Shown in pieces: positions 37,069-50,816 of a DNA stretch of 64,000 nucleotides. Positions within the stretch are counted from its first letter, which is position 1, and every line of letters starts with the position of its first letter. The DNA is taken from the NCBI GenBank assembly GCA_036937835.1, contig CM072876.1, positions 13,904,501 to 13,968,500 of the forward strand, written 5' to 3'. The position numbers and the translations under genes were made by a program. Under the pieces are notes generated by a model. It ran no database searches. It was given only the letters and a program-made list of their open reading frames with translations, and was not told where the DNA came from. The DNA is from Pampus argenteus. Its lineage: Eukaryota > Chordata > Actinopteri > Scombriformes > Stromateidae.

Positions 37069-40000
37069 GCTGCTTAGTCAAATGGTTCAGTAAAGTGGAT
37101 CCTGTGTCAGGGACGCCACCAAACTGGAGAGATGTTGCCTTGGAGACGAAAGGCCAAAGAGAGAGTAGTGTGACGTTTCATGAAGACTGTTGTCATGACG
37201 GATGGTTCAATGATAAAATAAAAGTTGGGTTATACGTTACAACTACTTCAACTTTAATATTAATTTCAGTGTGACAATCACAATATTGACGATAAGATTT
37301 TATTGTGGATTGTGAGTTTTATCAACCAGTTATTTAATATTCATTAGATATGATGTAGCATAAAGTTGGGGGCACTTAACAAAAGTTTTCAGCTGCAATA
37401 TCATCAACTACATTTAAAAATCCTGCGTCATACATAGCAGCGTCTTCCTTTTAGTCATGCTTTCTAGTGCTGCCCTTCAGGTTCACTAAGGATGTGCTAA
37501 TATGACTAAGCTCAAACTGGGCACTGGGGATGTGGGTGATAGGAGGGATGTGATTGAAATCTGAGATCTTGTCTGAGCAATCTGGTTAAGGAGACCGTCT
37601 AAGGGGACCCTGCCTGTCACAGTTTGCCAGTGTTGTGGCATGTGTGAAGAGGCAGGGGGGCCAAAAACATCTCAGACAGCTGAGAGGCTGAGGGGTGGGG
37701 GGGTGGAAGGGGTGGGGGGGTTGTTAAGGCAAGGCCCAGACCTCCACCAGACGACAGATCCCTAGAACGGCCTGTGCAGGCAGCAATGAGGCTGGTTCTC
37801 AGCTCTGATTGGCTGCAGCCTCTCCTTTTAGGGAAATGGAGTGTAACAGGTGCCAGTGGCTGCCTGTTGCCACAGACTGCCGGGAGATCACCCAGAGCTC
37901 AGGCTCCATATTCGTCATCTTATAGGGCCTACGTCTCCATGCTGGGGCACTACCAGGCCAGTGGGCTGGTCTGTGAGCAGCAGTAAGAATGTAAATACCC
38001 CCCACACCATTAACACTTGAAATATTACATTTGTAGCCATGATGTGTGAGGTACATTACAGCAAACTCTACTTGCCTACCGGTACTTGCCTATTTTTATT
38101 CCTAACTTTTACATAACGGAGCTTCCTTCATATCTTGTATCTTGACTCTTTGATCATTTTGTTTAACTATGTTTTTGGGTGATTTTCCCGGTTAGTTGCC
38201 ACAGTCTGCAAAGTTGTAAAAATCAACCCCATCATCTCAGTTACCTAAAAAAGAGACAGCATATGAAACATTACACAATATAATAATATTACAAAAAAAA
38301 AAGAAAAAAAAAAAGAACATATGTGCTAAAATCAGTGTGTTTAAACTGTTACACAGTTTGGGACACTATAACATACAACATAGGGTTAACATTATCTGGT
38401 ATAGCAATCTGTTATTTTAACCCAAGCTCTAGCTAAAAACGGTCACAAAATGTTCACATAACATACAAATGCTACGCAAGTTATTAGCATTAAAACTAAG
38501 GAGGCAGGTAGTAAATAACCTGATATTAAAATAATAAAATAACACTAAAACTGGCTCAAAACTATCCCTTGTATTGAGTGATTTTGTGATTTCACATTTA
38601 CCCAGCAACCCAGTGCTATATTGACCTAAACTGGGTAAAATTTGAACCCAGTAATTTTTAGTGTGTATATCTTAATTACGAACTGTAACTTTAGGTAAAC
38701 ACATGAATTTTGTATTAACTGCATACGGGACAGGAAGCTTTGTTTAGTTTTTGATGGTAATGACGTTTCTGACCAGAAATCGTCCCGAACCAAACAGAAA
38801 GACTCCGGGGAAACTGGATGTGCTTCACATGGATTATGTGTGATCATATCACTCAGTGTTGTTCTACTGGCCGCAGAGAGGCTTCTATATATACTTTTTT
38901 ACAGCAGCAGTGAAGAGTCAGTCAACACAGTTCATCAGGGCTCCTTTTTCCCTCTGATGGTCTGAAAGAAAAACAGGCCACAAATTTCAAATTGATCGCA
39001 TAAAATCCATCATCATTAAACATCTTGGTGTCATTTGCAGCTTGCTTGCTTGACTTTTACACGGCTTGGTGATGCCCTGGCTGCTGTTTTACATTTGATT
39101 TTCTCATCTGTCACAATCAAATGTTGATTTGCATTTAAACCAGACCAAAGAAGATTAAACTAACACGAGAAGTGTAATCGTTTGCTTGGAGGAGAAAGTC
39201 CTCTCACAGAGACATCGTGTTAGCTCTGGATGGAAATGGTGCTGTGTTTTGTCAACAGCTCCCTTCAATTCAATGATGCACTTTTTTGGCAGAGCCCCGT
39301 CTTTATCACCAGGTCTTTATCAGGATGAAGCAAGATTGGTCTTAAATAGTTTGTGATTTTGAGGGATATTTGTCCTTATAAGGGAATGTAGGAAGCACAT
39401 GGTTCGCCTGCCTTGACAGGTGTCCCCTATGCACCCTCCCCCCTCCCCCCGCCCCCAACACACACACACACATGCACACACTTCAACAGCTGTTAGCAAC
39501 AATTGCTTTTTTAACAGTCAGTCCTCCTTAGACAGTGGTTTGTTTACCATTTACACCATGTGTTTTTGCTGAATCTGGTGTATTTAGTACCACATTTTCT
39601 GCACATGTGGCATATCAAACTATTGCTTAAAGGCCATTTATTCAATCGTTGTGTTAAAATCTAATAAATTATGCCCTTTCTATTTTTTTTTTTGTAATCC
39701 ACCCTATTAGACTTCAGATCACTAAACTGCCACAAAGACAAATCAAAGTGTTATTTTTGGGTTAGGGTTATGTCTTTCTCTAGTTCAAAACCTGCTGTCT
39801 GACTGCTCTAATTCATAACAGCAGATGATTCATTTATACCCAAACATTGTAAGTGCAGAAGAGTGAATTACAGAACCAGCCAGTGACAGTCAACAATCCT
39901 GTCATGCAACGTTATCCTTGGCACTAACAGTCGTCATTGTAATGTGCCACATGCCTTGCTGTAAACAGCTGACGGCTCCGCAGCGTTCGACTAACTGCAT

Positions 40001-40846
40001 GTTGGTTGTCATTGTTAATCAGAACAATCCCACCAGAAGCTGTTTTGTATTTGTAAATCATTGCACAACAAGGAGGAGAGGAGATAGGAGAAATGTGACA
40101 GCAGAGTTACGTATTCCATGCATTTGAAGTTAAAATGCTGTCATTACACCACCACCCCCACCACCCCCAACGTGTTCTTCTTCTCTGGTTTGTTTGAATG
40201 GACTACTGTACTTACTTTCTAAAGAGCCATCACACACGAAATGAATGTGTGAACGCATTTTGTGAACAACCTGAATAATTTCAATGATCCACACTCTTTT
40301 CAAGTTATTTGTTAAAGCCAAAAATGTCTAATATATGCTGGTTCCAGCCTCTTAAAAATGTTTTTGTATTAATTAATATTACATATTTTTGAATTTTGGA
40401 CTGCTGGTTGGGAAAAAAAAAATATATATATACAAAAATATATACAATTACTGACAAATGAATCCAATAATTATGATTGCCGCCTTAAGATACATTTTTT
40501 TCTGCTTTCTCCAAAAAGTGCTTTATTTATATAATGAAACTTTGACTAAACTTATCAGCTTAACAGCTAACTGGTCAACACTGATCAAAATACAAGCGGT
40601 TAATATACATTCAGAGGTTTACTATACATGGCAAGAACCAATCAAACATCCACTGAGCAGCTTTTCTCAGTATCTCTGTGCTTTGAATATATATCAGGGT
40701 GTGCTGAGACCAGTGTAGAGCAGACACCATCAAGCACTGCCAGCAGTTTGTCAGATAATGTCAGCTCTATAAATATATGGAGTGCTTTGAAAGTTTCCAT
40801 GTCAGCGCTCCATTGTCCTGAACCATGAGGGTATCTACAGGCCCTC

Positions 40847-40849
<3 letters not shown>

Positions 40850-40879
<30 letters not shown>
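40850..40879. repeat. (GT)15 microsatellite
   Basis: Perfect GT run in the actc1-ak7 interval. Confidence 0.9.
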
Positions 40880-40883
<4 letters not shown>

Positions 40884-41139
40884 GGTGCGTGAGTGGTGTT
40901 AAACTGGTAGTTCTTACAGAAGAATTACACCAGAATTACTGGAATACTATTTTATTTGGTAAAAAACACCAAGCTTTTCAATCTTGGGGTTCACATTAGA
41001 CTAAGTATAAAGAAACTACAATTACTCTGTGGGACAGGAATGGACAACTACAATGCCACGTGTACTTATTGTATGAAAATGTTTTGTAAGAAATAATGAC
41101 AAAATTACATAATTATCATCATAATCAGAACTAGCAGGC

Positions 41140-41290
41140 TGGGTGTCCTGCCTTGACCTTTGAACCTAGTATAGTTGTGGAATGTGACTAAGTACATTAG
41201 TATTTCAGTTATGTACTTTATACATCTACTCCACTAGATTTCAGAGGGCAATATTGTAGGCTACTTTACACTGGATACTTTATGAATTAA
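41140..41290. repeat. Dispersed repeat fragment upstream of ak7, probable
   Basis: TACTCCACTAGATTTCAGAGG and the neighbouring GTACTTTATAC resemble a ubiquitous teleost repeat. A related half in the opposite sense is at 42290-42405. Confidence 0.5.
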
Positions 41291-41474
41291 GATTTTACAT
41301 ACAAAAACAATATATATATTATCAGTTTATGAAATATCTATATCAAGAAGAAAAGAAACTGTAACAACAAGAGAAATAAATATAATGCAATAAGAAAATA
41401 GTTCAGATCATTGGGACTAGTCGGATGTCTTTTTGACTCGTTGGTTACAGTGAACATGTTACCTGATCTAACGC

Positions 41475-41690
41475 GTTACGTCCCGAACCGAACGAAACAT
41501 TTCATTGGCTGCGCCCTTAACAACCGTAATGAGTCCATAGCAACCGGGAAGCAAGCAACAGGAAAAAAAGTTCTGATGCGTTCTTGGTTTTTTTTTAGCC
41601 ACATAGCTAGCAGTTATTGCTACTAATGTAAGCTAGGTAGACTATTAGTGTTACAAACACACTTGACATTCACAAAAGCCAAAAAAAAGA
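41475..41690 (+). promoter_or_regulatory. ak7: ak7 promoter region with X-box-like element
   Basis: The segment just upstream of the ak7 ATG is CpG-rich for this window and holds an inverted CCAAT (cattggctg near 41505). An RFX/X-box-like sequence, GAGTCCATAGCAAC, lies at 41531-41544: the right half-site AGCAAC matches fully, the left half is imperfect. Motile-cilia genes such as ak7 are typically RFX targets. The 20-mer at 41475-41494 recurs near 53.8 kb. Confidence 0.45.
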
Positions 41691-44600
41691 ATGGGAGACA
41701 AAAAACAACAAACTCGTCGCAAACGTATTTTTGTTAACGACGTCGACAGCTATTCCTCCAAGCACATCGCTAAGGTAAAGTAAAACTGTGTATATCGTTC
41801 ATTTAAAACGAACGAACTGTCTTTCGCCAGTGAACGCTACAGCTGCATTTCGTCTTCCACAGTTTTTATCAACGTGCGCAGCCGCAGAAACGTCTGAAGA
41901 CGGCGAAGCAGAGGAGACGTTTGCCTCGGCTGGAGGTCAACCTGCTTTCCACGTAGTCGCGACCGTGTCCTCTTCCTCCAGAGAAGAGAGAGCAAGCTTT
42001 CTGCTAGAACAATACACAGTGAGTCAAAGAGTAAAAACACTGTGATAAAGCTATAGACGGTTCAGCTGTCTCTCTGCTGAACTGCTATGTATAGTCATAT
42101 ATAGCCATTTCACATTATTCATCACCTGTATATATATATATAATTAACCTGATCATGTTAATTAGTTAATTTTGGCACCACATTGACCTGATAAACCATT
42201 ACTAGGAGTGAATGCATCAGTAATTAATATATTAAAGAATAATATAATAACATAAGATTTAAGAAGGGGCTGGTCTGCACAATAAGCACTCTTACTTAAG
42301 TAAATATGAGTGCTTTTACTTGTAACTGAGTATTTTTGTATTGTGGTATTGCTACTTTTACATAAGTTAAAAGGTCTGAATCCCCTTTTCACCACTTCGT
42401 ACAGAGTTATTTATGTCTGTCTCTGGAAGATGCAAATAAAAGACAACACTAAAGAGGGTGTACAATGTACTTTGTAGTCGCCAACCCGAGATGAGCTTCT
42501 TGGGCGCCTGCTGGAGTGTGATGTGGTGGTGTACAACATCTCAGAAAATGCAACACAACAGCAGATTGAAGAGGCAACATGGGCCCTCGCAGGTAAGGGA
42601 GTGAGGTCATCTCATAATTTGGTGTGGCTGGCATTGTCACTTACTATTATAAGAGATACAATAACTTAATAATGCAGGTGTGTTGCTGTTTCTGTGATCT
42701 TCTCTATTCTTCTTTTTCCCTTTTTAATAACCAGCCCTTCAGGCTGAGATGGAGAACTTCAAGAGTCGGAAAATATTCATCTTAATCTCGACTGTCATGA
42801 CGTGGGCCATGACCAAGCCACAGAATCCAGTAAGTCTGGAGAAAATGTAAGATAGTTGTCCAGTGCATAAAGCGCCACTATCATCATAATAGTTTCTCTC
42901 CTCAGGATGAAACAGATGTTCTGCTGACAGAAGAAGAGTACAGACGAAGAAGGCCGCATCCCAGTTTCAAAAACCACAACAATCTGGAGAAACTTGTGCT
43001 CAAACTGGGCCGAGGTGTAAGTGGATTATTATGAAAAAAATCTCAATATACTGAAACACACACTTCATCATTAGCTATATTGAAATCGTAAGAGAATACC
43101 ATGCAACACCACAAAATAAAAAAACAAACTAAGCCGAATTTAGCTTCTGTTCTTTGATCTTACAGAAAAAGTCCAAGCTTAGTGGTTACGTTGTAGCTGG
43201 TGGTCTTCAGTACGGAAAAGAAGAGAACCTCTTTCACTTCTTCTTCAAGGTTAGATATTAATCTAAGTAATCAATATGACACAGTATTTCTTTTGGTATA
43301 TACTGTCTGTATAATTAGCATTTTGTATTTTCTAACAGGTGTCTTGGTTGATGCAGTTTCCAAAAGTTCCTATATTTGGACAGGGCACAAATTTCATCCC
43401 AACGATTCATGTATATGACCTTGCAGGGTGATCCTGATTTACTGTACTTTAATATATATATAATTCATTTATTGAGATAATTCGCACTGTGACTGACTGA
43501 TCCTTTTTTTTTAGGGTGATACAAAACATCATTCATCTTAAGCCAAAGTCAAAGTACATTCTTGCCGTCACTGATTCCAAGAACACTTTGGAGGATATTG
43601 TACAGGTAACGGTGTCATAAATAAGAACGCAGCATGTACTGTACATTAAAGAACATGGTGAATTATTTTGTAGTAAATATATTACTGTCGGGCATTCTGG
43701 TGAGGTTGTGTAACCTCTTTCTCTCCACATGTTTCTTATCACTCTACTGTGAACATTCTACTGTCAACAAGCAAAATGACAAAAAAAATTAAAATTATTT
43801 CACTCTTGACCATTTAGATGATAAGTGATGTACTCGGGCCTGGGAAAATTAACAAAGTACCAGAACAGGAAGCCATTACCATGAAGGCTTTTAAGGTACG
43901 GTATGGAATCCAAGTCTTTTGTCATTCATGGTTTTTTAATAATACAATACTGGACCTAGGCTCGATGTTTTTCTCTGGCTTTGAGTGATAAATGTTCAGG
44001 GCCACAAACATACAAATTAACCTTGTTCTCTGTGCTTGTCATGAAAAATCTGCATGCTCTTGTCTCACTACGGCGCATGAAGTTTGTGTTTCTCATCTCA
44101 GCCAGAGGAACTGGAATACTTGAGTATCAACCTCCGCCTGGATGCTTTTATCATAAAAGACTCCTTCAACGTCCGCTGGACATCTGAAACTGGGATGGTT
44201 GAGAACATAGAGAGAATTGTGGATGAATACAAAGACACCAGGCAGCTACTTGTAAGTGTACTGTACTGTTACGCTGGAAAACTTGTTCAGCAGGTCTGAA
44301 GTGTTCAAGAGATGTCCCAACATCTGCAATGCATTGCTACATTGTTATAAGATTTGAATATTCAGCTTTCCTATGACTCTTGCATATAACCAGATATCCC
44401 CTTTTCCCATCTACTGTGTGTCTGTAGCCAATTAGGATCTTCCTAGTTGGACCTCCAGCTGTGGGTAAAACCACTGTTGCAGAGAAGCTCTGCGGTCATT
44501 ATCAAATACACCACATCAAGATCAAAGAGGTCATCGAAGAAAAGATGACACAGCTGGTTAGTGGACGCAAAGATTTGCTTCTCACTGCTGTAACAAAAAG

Positions 44601-46396
44601 AGACACACTGCCCTCTTGTGGAAATTAACTACCTTCTTTTATAACTGGATACAATTCATATTTAACTGCATTTTGCAGAGTGTACAACATCCACGATGTG
44701 TGTGTAAAATACATATTTGTTGTCCATTTTTTTATGTTTCTCTCTGCATGCTACAGAAGGAAATAGTGAATAGAGCTGACTCTGAACATGTCAGTGAAGA
44801 GGTGATGGCTGCTGCACAGAAACAACTGGAAAATATGAACAAAAGCATGGAAATGAATGCAGGTTAGATGTCATCTCATCATGCAATATATATAAATATG
44901 GTTGAATTATTGATAGGTTGTTATTCCACAGAGTCTTAACAGTATTTTGGTCCTTTAGGTCGACTCGCTGACCATCTAGTATTTGACATTTTGCAAGAAA
45001 AGCTCAATTCAAAGCCATGTAGGAACCATGGATTCGTTCTTGATGGCTTCCCTAAGACTCACGAGCAAGCAAAGATAATGTTCTCCGGTGAGTTTAAACC
45101 ATTAATTTAATTGCTGTGTAATATTTAATGATATTTACCGCTCTAATGTGTATGTTTTTATTGTTCAGATGAGGACATGGAGAACCAAGATTTTCTGTCC
45201 AAAACTCCTGTGTACAACAAGAAGATCACCCCAGGTTGTTAATTTACTCATAATATTAAATCAACAGTCGAACTAGCTTACCAATACACTCCCCATAATT
45301 TAATAATACAAAACATTTAAGCTTGAAACATTTTCTTATCGCATATTTATTTTATGTTTGCAGAGCATGTTTTTGCCCTAAATGCCTCTGATGATTTCCT
45401 GACAAAAAGAGTACATGGACTTTCAGAGAGTGTGGCGGAGAAGATGCGCTACACTCAGGACGAGTTTATCTCTCGCCTGATGAGATACAAACAACTCAGT
45501 GACGCTGACGAAACCCTGCTCGACTACTTTGATGAGCTGGAGATTCACCCAGAACATATTGGTACTGTCGTTAAAAGCCATGTTGTACATATCAGAGCAA
45601 AGACTATGTGGCTGCTTACGTCAAACATTTCTTCTGGTGTATTAGGATTAAAGTCAGTACGACATAATATGCAGTTGAGAGACTTGTAAAAGGTGCACGT
45701 CTTTGTAAAGGTCCTTCTTTACATTGCGTGTGTCTTGTTCCTCTCCAGAGGTCAACACAGATGATCCAGAGTACACAGACGTTATGAACAGGATCACTGA
45801 GACGGTGGGGATTCCCAAGAACTACGGCATCAGTTCAGAGGAGCACGACGAGGAGGACAGACAGCTAGAGGAAGAGAGGAAGCAGAAACTGGCCACTGAA
45901 GCTGCTGAGAAGAAACGCAGAAACGAGGCCACGCTGGCTGAAATGGCTGCTCAGTATGAGGAGTGGGTAAGCTGAGGGAAACAAATAAGAGAGGCTGTGT
46001 TGCATGATACAATCACAGATGGACGTGGTACAATGATTGCCATGCGTCATATTAACAAATAAATAAACAAATAACAATTCCTTTATTTTCCATTAGCAAA
46101 AGAATTTGTCCGAGGTGAAGAGGCAGGAATACGAGTTGCTGGAAGCTCACTGTCTTCCTCTGAGGAACTACCTGATGAAGTATGTGATGCCCTCGCTCAC
46201 TGAGGCCATGTTAGAGTGCTGCAAGATCAAACCGGAGGATCCCGTCGACTTTTTGGTATCAGTACACCTTCCAGTATATTTTAGATACTCATCTGATACT
46301 GTACCAAACTGGCTCTTTTAAACATCAGTGAACTGATACAGACGTATTTTGTTTTTGCAGGCTGAACATCTTCTTCGAAACAACCAACCAGATTAA
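41691..46396 (+). CDS. ak7: ak7, adenylate kinase 7 (ciliary)
   Basis: Axonemal adenylate kinase (2 ADP to ATP + AMP) of motile cilia. Eighteen coding exons: 41691-41774, 41863-42018, 42478-42592, 42735-42829, 42906-43016, 43166-43249, 43339-43427, 43515-43605, 43818-43895, 44102-44251, 44428-44556, 44757-44862, 44959-45087, 45169-45234, 45364-45561, 45749-45966, 46097-46255, 46361-46396. All are in frame, 697 residues (human 723). Residues 1-350 form the NAD-epimerase-like N-terminal region (VVAGGLQYG). Walker A is GPPAVGKTT at 359-367. The NMP-kinase motif LDGFPKT is at 457-463. A charged Glu/Lys coiled-coil follows. A C-terminal Dpy-30 motif (LRNYLMKYVMPSLTEAM) ends the protein. Start chosen because MGDKKQQTRRKRIFVN resembles the family N-terminus. 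No frameshift was seen. Confidence 0.96.
42290..42405. repeat. Dispersed repeat fragment in an ak7 intron, probable
   Basis: ACTTAAGTAAATATGAGTGC through CCCCTTTTCACCACTTCGTA resembles the other end of the repeat near 41140. Confidence 0.5.
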
Positions 46397-46535
46397 AAAT
46401 CAACCTCACAAAGACATAAACCAACATAAATATTGAGCATTTTTATTCCACAGTACTTAACATAATCAAGAGATAATTGTACCAAGCATTGTTATGTAAA
46501 ATGAAAAGAGTGATGCATCAGTGTTACAGGTTTAT

Positions 46536-46541
46536 AATAAA
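46536..46541 (+). terminator. ak7: ak7 poly(A) signal
   Basis: AATAAA 140 nt after the ak7 stop codon. Confidence 0.55.
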
Positions 46542-48964
46542 TATGAAGAAATTGAATCAAAATGTGACTCATCATTAGAGTAATTTATTCTATAGTTTTG
46601 TAGCCAGACAGTATTTTCTGGGAACCTATACTAAAAACTACACTTAAAGTATAAAACATATAAAAAGAAATCTCACTTTGTGTGGGACTTGGCTGAGTGT
46701 GAGTGTGAGTTTTTTTTACTCTCCATCTGAGTTATGACTCAGCAACATGTTTTAGAGTCAGCACTTCCTGGAAGAAACACACTCACACTGGTCTCATCTC
46801 ACAGCAAAGATGTAAACACAAATCTCTGCACAATGTGCACAGTTCTTCTGTTGCAGGAGAAACCAATGAATAATAAATAAATATATTAAAATATATAATA
46901 ATAAATATCTTTTCACAGATGAAATGAAAAAAATCAATGTATATCTATATCTTATTCAGGCTTAAAAAAATCATAATAGTTACAAAACTACGTGCAGAAA
47001 ATACTGAACAATTATATAACAATTATATAAGGTAACAGTGCAGCTCACTTAGTAGTTCTACAGAATCTGAAATCAGTCATCTTGTTTTATTAAGGTCTGC
47101 TCTTTCACCACTAGGTGGTGCAGCGATTCCTTCTATAAACTTCACAGATTTCTCATCTCCACTCAAAGGCAAGAGAGTGCACGCTCTATGAAATGCGTTG
47201 AACTCAACATGTTTCACATTGCTGCACTAAATAAAGGAGTCTGGCTGTGAAGAAGGCCTTTGTTCCGATGTTGTTGTAAAATTTGTGATGAAAAGGAATG
47301 TGTCGCTCCAGTTAGGATTGTCTGGAGTTTGCTTTGTAGTTTGTTCGTGACTCAGCAACTTTGAACTTCTCCGTTTAATTAGATTCTGTCTGCAGGCTCC
47401 GTCACATGGAAAATAGATCAAAACATCAGAGAAATACTTTCACACTCGCAGTATGCACACAGTAAAAATAGTTAATAATAGTTGTCACAATGGTTCTTTT
47501 GATAGCGCTTTGTATATTTTAAAATAACTCCTCTTAAATATTTAGTTATACACATTCAAACAGGCTAGAAGCTGTGAAGTGTGAGAAAATAATAGGAACT
47601 GGCTGTAGCTGTGTCCTCTGCCATGGGGCACTCAAGTAGACTGAGAGTTTGAATAGTAAAACATTACTGAAGTATGAATGAGTAGCCCAATAGCCTTATC
47701 ATTATGTCTTTGACCCAAGAAGCTGAAGACAGCATAAAGTCTAATACCCACCGCCCTTAGTTACTGTTGCTAGGTCAGACAAGCTTCTCAAAAAGAAACA
47801 TGCTTTTTACTTTTTTTGGTCAATATGGTGATAAGTGTGTTATCAATAGATTGTATGCAGTGTGTATGTGTGTGTGTGTGAGATGGAGGATAAAATATTA
47901 GCGAAGGACGCTGTAATTGGCAGGAAGGGCAAAAGGTCAACCCATTAAGCCACAATAACATTGTTAGCACCGACACTGAGAGCGCCAGAGCAGCCTGGCA
48001 GAACAAACCAGCACAGACTTCCTCTGCAGGGAGCAGTTCCAGCTCTGTCACTGACATTCAGGTTCATATTTATGGGGAGAAACGACGGGATGCCCTGCCA
48101 AAAGACATGATTCCCATAACTCATGTTCAATGTGTGGATGGTTCAGATTTTACTGGACCCCACAGTCCGGCGGCCCACTCTTCACTTACTTAGTATTTTA
48201 CTGCTTGAAGAGTGAGACTCCATATTCAAGGTTCCCGTTTCTCACTACAGTGTACAGTTTAGTAGAAAACATTAGTAGGATGTAGACTAAAAATAACTGT
48301 GGTGGAAGATGTTCTTTTAACTTACTGCAAATCGATCCACACAGTTTTTATTTATTTAATTAGCACATACGTTTCATTGCTTGTCGTGCCTGCCAGGTGC
48401 AGATTGGAACAGATGTGTCTTGAAATATCTTAAAACAGAAACTGTCCAAAAAAAAAAGGTTCAAATAAATGTTAAAAATTCATTGTAAATCACCAAAGCA
48501 AAGTATTTGCTCTCAGGTCTGTTTGGAAAACATGAGTCATCCACCCAGATGGTCCAGCTTCCTCTGTTGTGTTGAAACTTCTCACCTGTTCTAAAGCATG
48601 CTGGGAAACAGACAACTGAACAGGCTCAATACTGTAACCTTCCTAGAGTCTTATATAATATCACTGCTATTAACATACCATTAATAGTACTTTATAGTAC
48701 TAGATACTTTTTAAAAGGTTAGTGATAACAAACACTGCTGTAATATTTAGCTTTTCACATTATAAATAAATCATAATTGAATATTTACTAGGGTTTAAAT
48801 GGAGGAGCTCTGTCAACAACATTCCTAGTTTCACTATAATTAGTAACAAATAATGTAGTCCAGAAAGTGTCTAAGAAATTATTAGGCAATTGATCAATTA
48901 ACGAATATCGTCCACCTCATACAGTATGTTTAATTACACTATGACCCACTGACATGACAACACG

Positions 48965-48966
<2 letters not shown>

Positions 48967-48995
<29 letters not shown>

Positions 48996-49127
48996 CTGTG
49001 TGTGTGTGTGTGAGTGAGTGTCTCAGACAGAGGGAGGTCTGTGGTGGTCCCAGTTATCCATGTTGTTTTATCTGCTGGGCTTCCAGTCACAATACCAATA
49101 ACCTCTACCACCCTTGCAGTGGTCACA

Positions 49128-49166
<39 letters not shown>

Positions 49167-49534
49167 ACACACTAGATGGAAATAGCATCCACTTCCATGG
49201 TGGTCACCTTAACATCTGCTGGTGGTTGAAAATGCTAGAAAAGGACCACACACACAGACGCGCGCACACACACACACACGCACACACCTACACACACACC
49301 TACGCACACACACACATACACACACACACACACACACAGACCATGCCATGGCTGTAAGAAGACAGGGTAGTGAACCATCTCACTGTTTCTCATTGTGATT
49401 ACACACACACACAAACACACACAGGTAATACTGCATACCTTGTCTTCAATCTCAAGTAAGAAATGATTAACTCCAACTCCATTTGTCAGTCATATTGGCC
49501 TACCTAATGAGACCATGATATCACATGTTAATGT

Positions 49535-49588
<54 letters not shown>

Positions 49589-49688
49589 TACCAAGCTGTA
49601 TTTAACAGTGGTGTTTGCTTATGTTGGATAATGAAGCTGGCATATCGACCTAAACAGTGTGTGTGTGTGTATGTGTGTGTGTGTGTGT
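48967..49688. repeat. Cluster of TG and CA microsatellites
   Basis: Within 720 nt: TG at 48967-49012, CA at 49123-49162, CA/CG at about 49245-49343, CA at about 49402-49424, (CA)25 at 49536-49586 and GT at 49658-49688. The opposite TG and CA tracts are self-complementary. Confidence 0.9.
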
Positions 49689-50013
49689 CCCCTTGCATAC
49701 AAACATGCTTCACTGAGCGTGCAAACCAGTCACCCATGAGGGGTCCAAAAGGTTAACCCTCATTTGTTAACATATCGTAGGCCAACCTGCTGTCTGTGAG
49801 CTGCTGCTGGTGAAGACAGTTTTCCACATGATGCTATCCACATCAAGGAAGATTAGAGGTCTGTAACCCGGCAACAACAACAATTACGGTTTGGTTTTAT
49901 GTGATAATTGTCTAAAACTCCTCACAACTTGCTTTGAAATTACAATGAAACCTGCAGTACAACTGTTTCCACCAAGATGCACACATTCTTATGGGTCTTG
50001 GCAGCTGAAAAGA

Positions 50014-50055
50014 GGTTGTTGTTGTTGTTATTGTTGTTGTTGTTGTTGTTGTTAT
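50014..50055. repeat. (GTT)n microsatellite
   Basis: Triplet run with ATT interruptions. Confidence 0.85.
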
Positions 50056-50350
50056 TGGGCTACCCCCAAAATACAGCGAGAACACACAACTTTACACAGT
50101 ACTGGACTAAAACAGAAATCCTTCCCAACTAAAAGTTTTGTTTGTTCGTTTATGGTGCAAGTTGCATTAAAAAAGCAAAACAAATGAGGGGGAAAAATGC
50201 TCAATTTGGATGAAATGGTGTATAGAAGGTATATTTAATCTGGAGGATTTGTTGCAGAAAGAGCTGGAAGAGAATGAAAAGGAAAAAAATGATGTGGAAT
50301 ATGAAATAATTTTCACTCCCGGCACACATTGTTATTTTATTGTTTCTAAA

Positions 50351-50373
50351 ATGATGATGATGATGATGATGAT
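50351..50373. repeat. (ATG)n microsatellite
   Basis: About seven ATG units. Confidence 0.85.
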
Positions 50374-50768
50374 CCAGTAAAAGTATGATTTTTATCTCCA
50401 GACTCTCAACAGGCTCAAACTGGAGACAGACATGTATGTTTGCTGCTGTGGATAGACATTCAGCCACGCCCCCCTCCCTTTAGAGACTTAAATCCTCAGT
50501 TTGATATTTAGTTAAAGGAGCACCTCATACTTTACATCCACTATATATCCATTAAAGACGTGACATCACCCTCTTAAAAGTGTCCTACAGTGCCTCTACC
50601 AGATCACTCCGATCACTTTCCTCTCCACTTTTTTTTTTTTACGATCGGTTGTGACACAGTTATTCATAACTTGCAGCTAACACATACCAGGTGATGTTCT
50701 GCACTATGATATCATTCATCTTTTCAGCATGTGGACTCCTGCTGTTCAATCTGGCAAGCGTTCGTATT

Positions 50769-50772
<4 letters not shown>

Positions 50773-50816
<44 letters not shown>
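50773..50816. repeat. (TG)n(GA)n microsatellite
   Basis: Sixteen TG units followed by a short GA run. Confidence 0.9.

Larger units (their letters stand above)
37069..41474. other. actc1-ak7 intergenic interval (head to head)
   Basis: About 4.4 kb between the actc1 promoter and the ak7 promoter. The proximal part (37450-37960) is GC-richer, with an E-box CAGCTG near 37677 and G-runs. An orphan TATATATA lies at 38886. A (GT)n tract lies at 40850-40879. No coding exon was recognised. Confidence 0.5.

Noticed and set aside
38886..38893. Orphan TATATATA box as a promoter
   Set aside because: No downstream exon, donor or ORF supports transcription; AT-rich chance match is likely.
48968..49420. 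ORFs encoding His-Thr or Cys-Val repeats
   Set aside because: Translations of CA/TG microsatellites.
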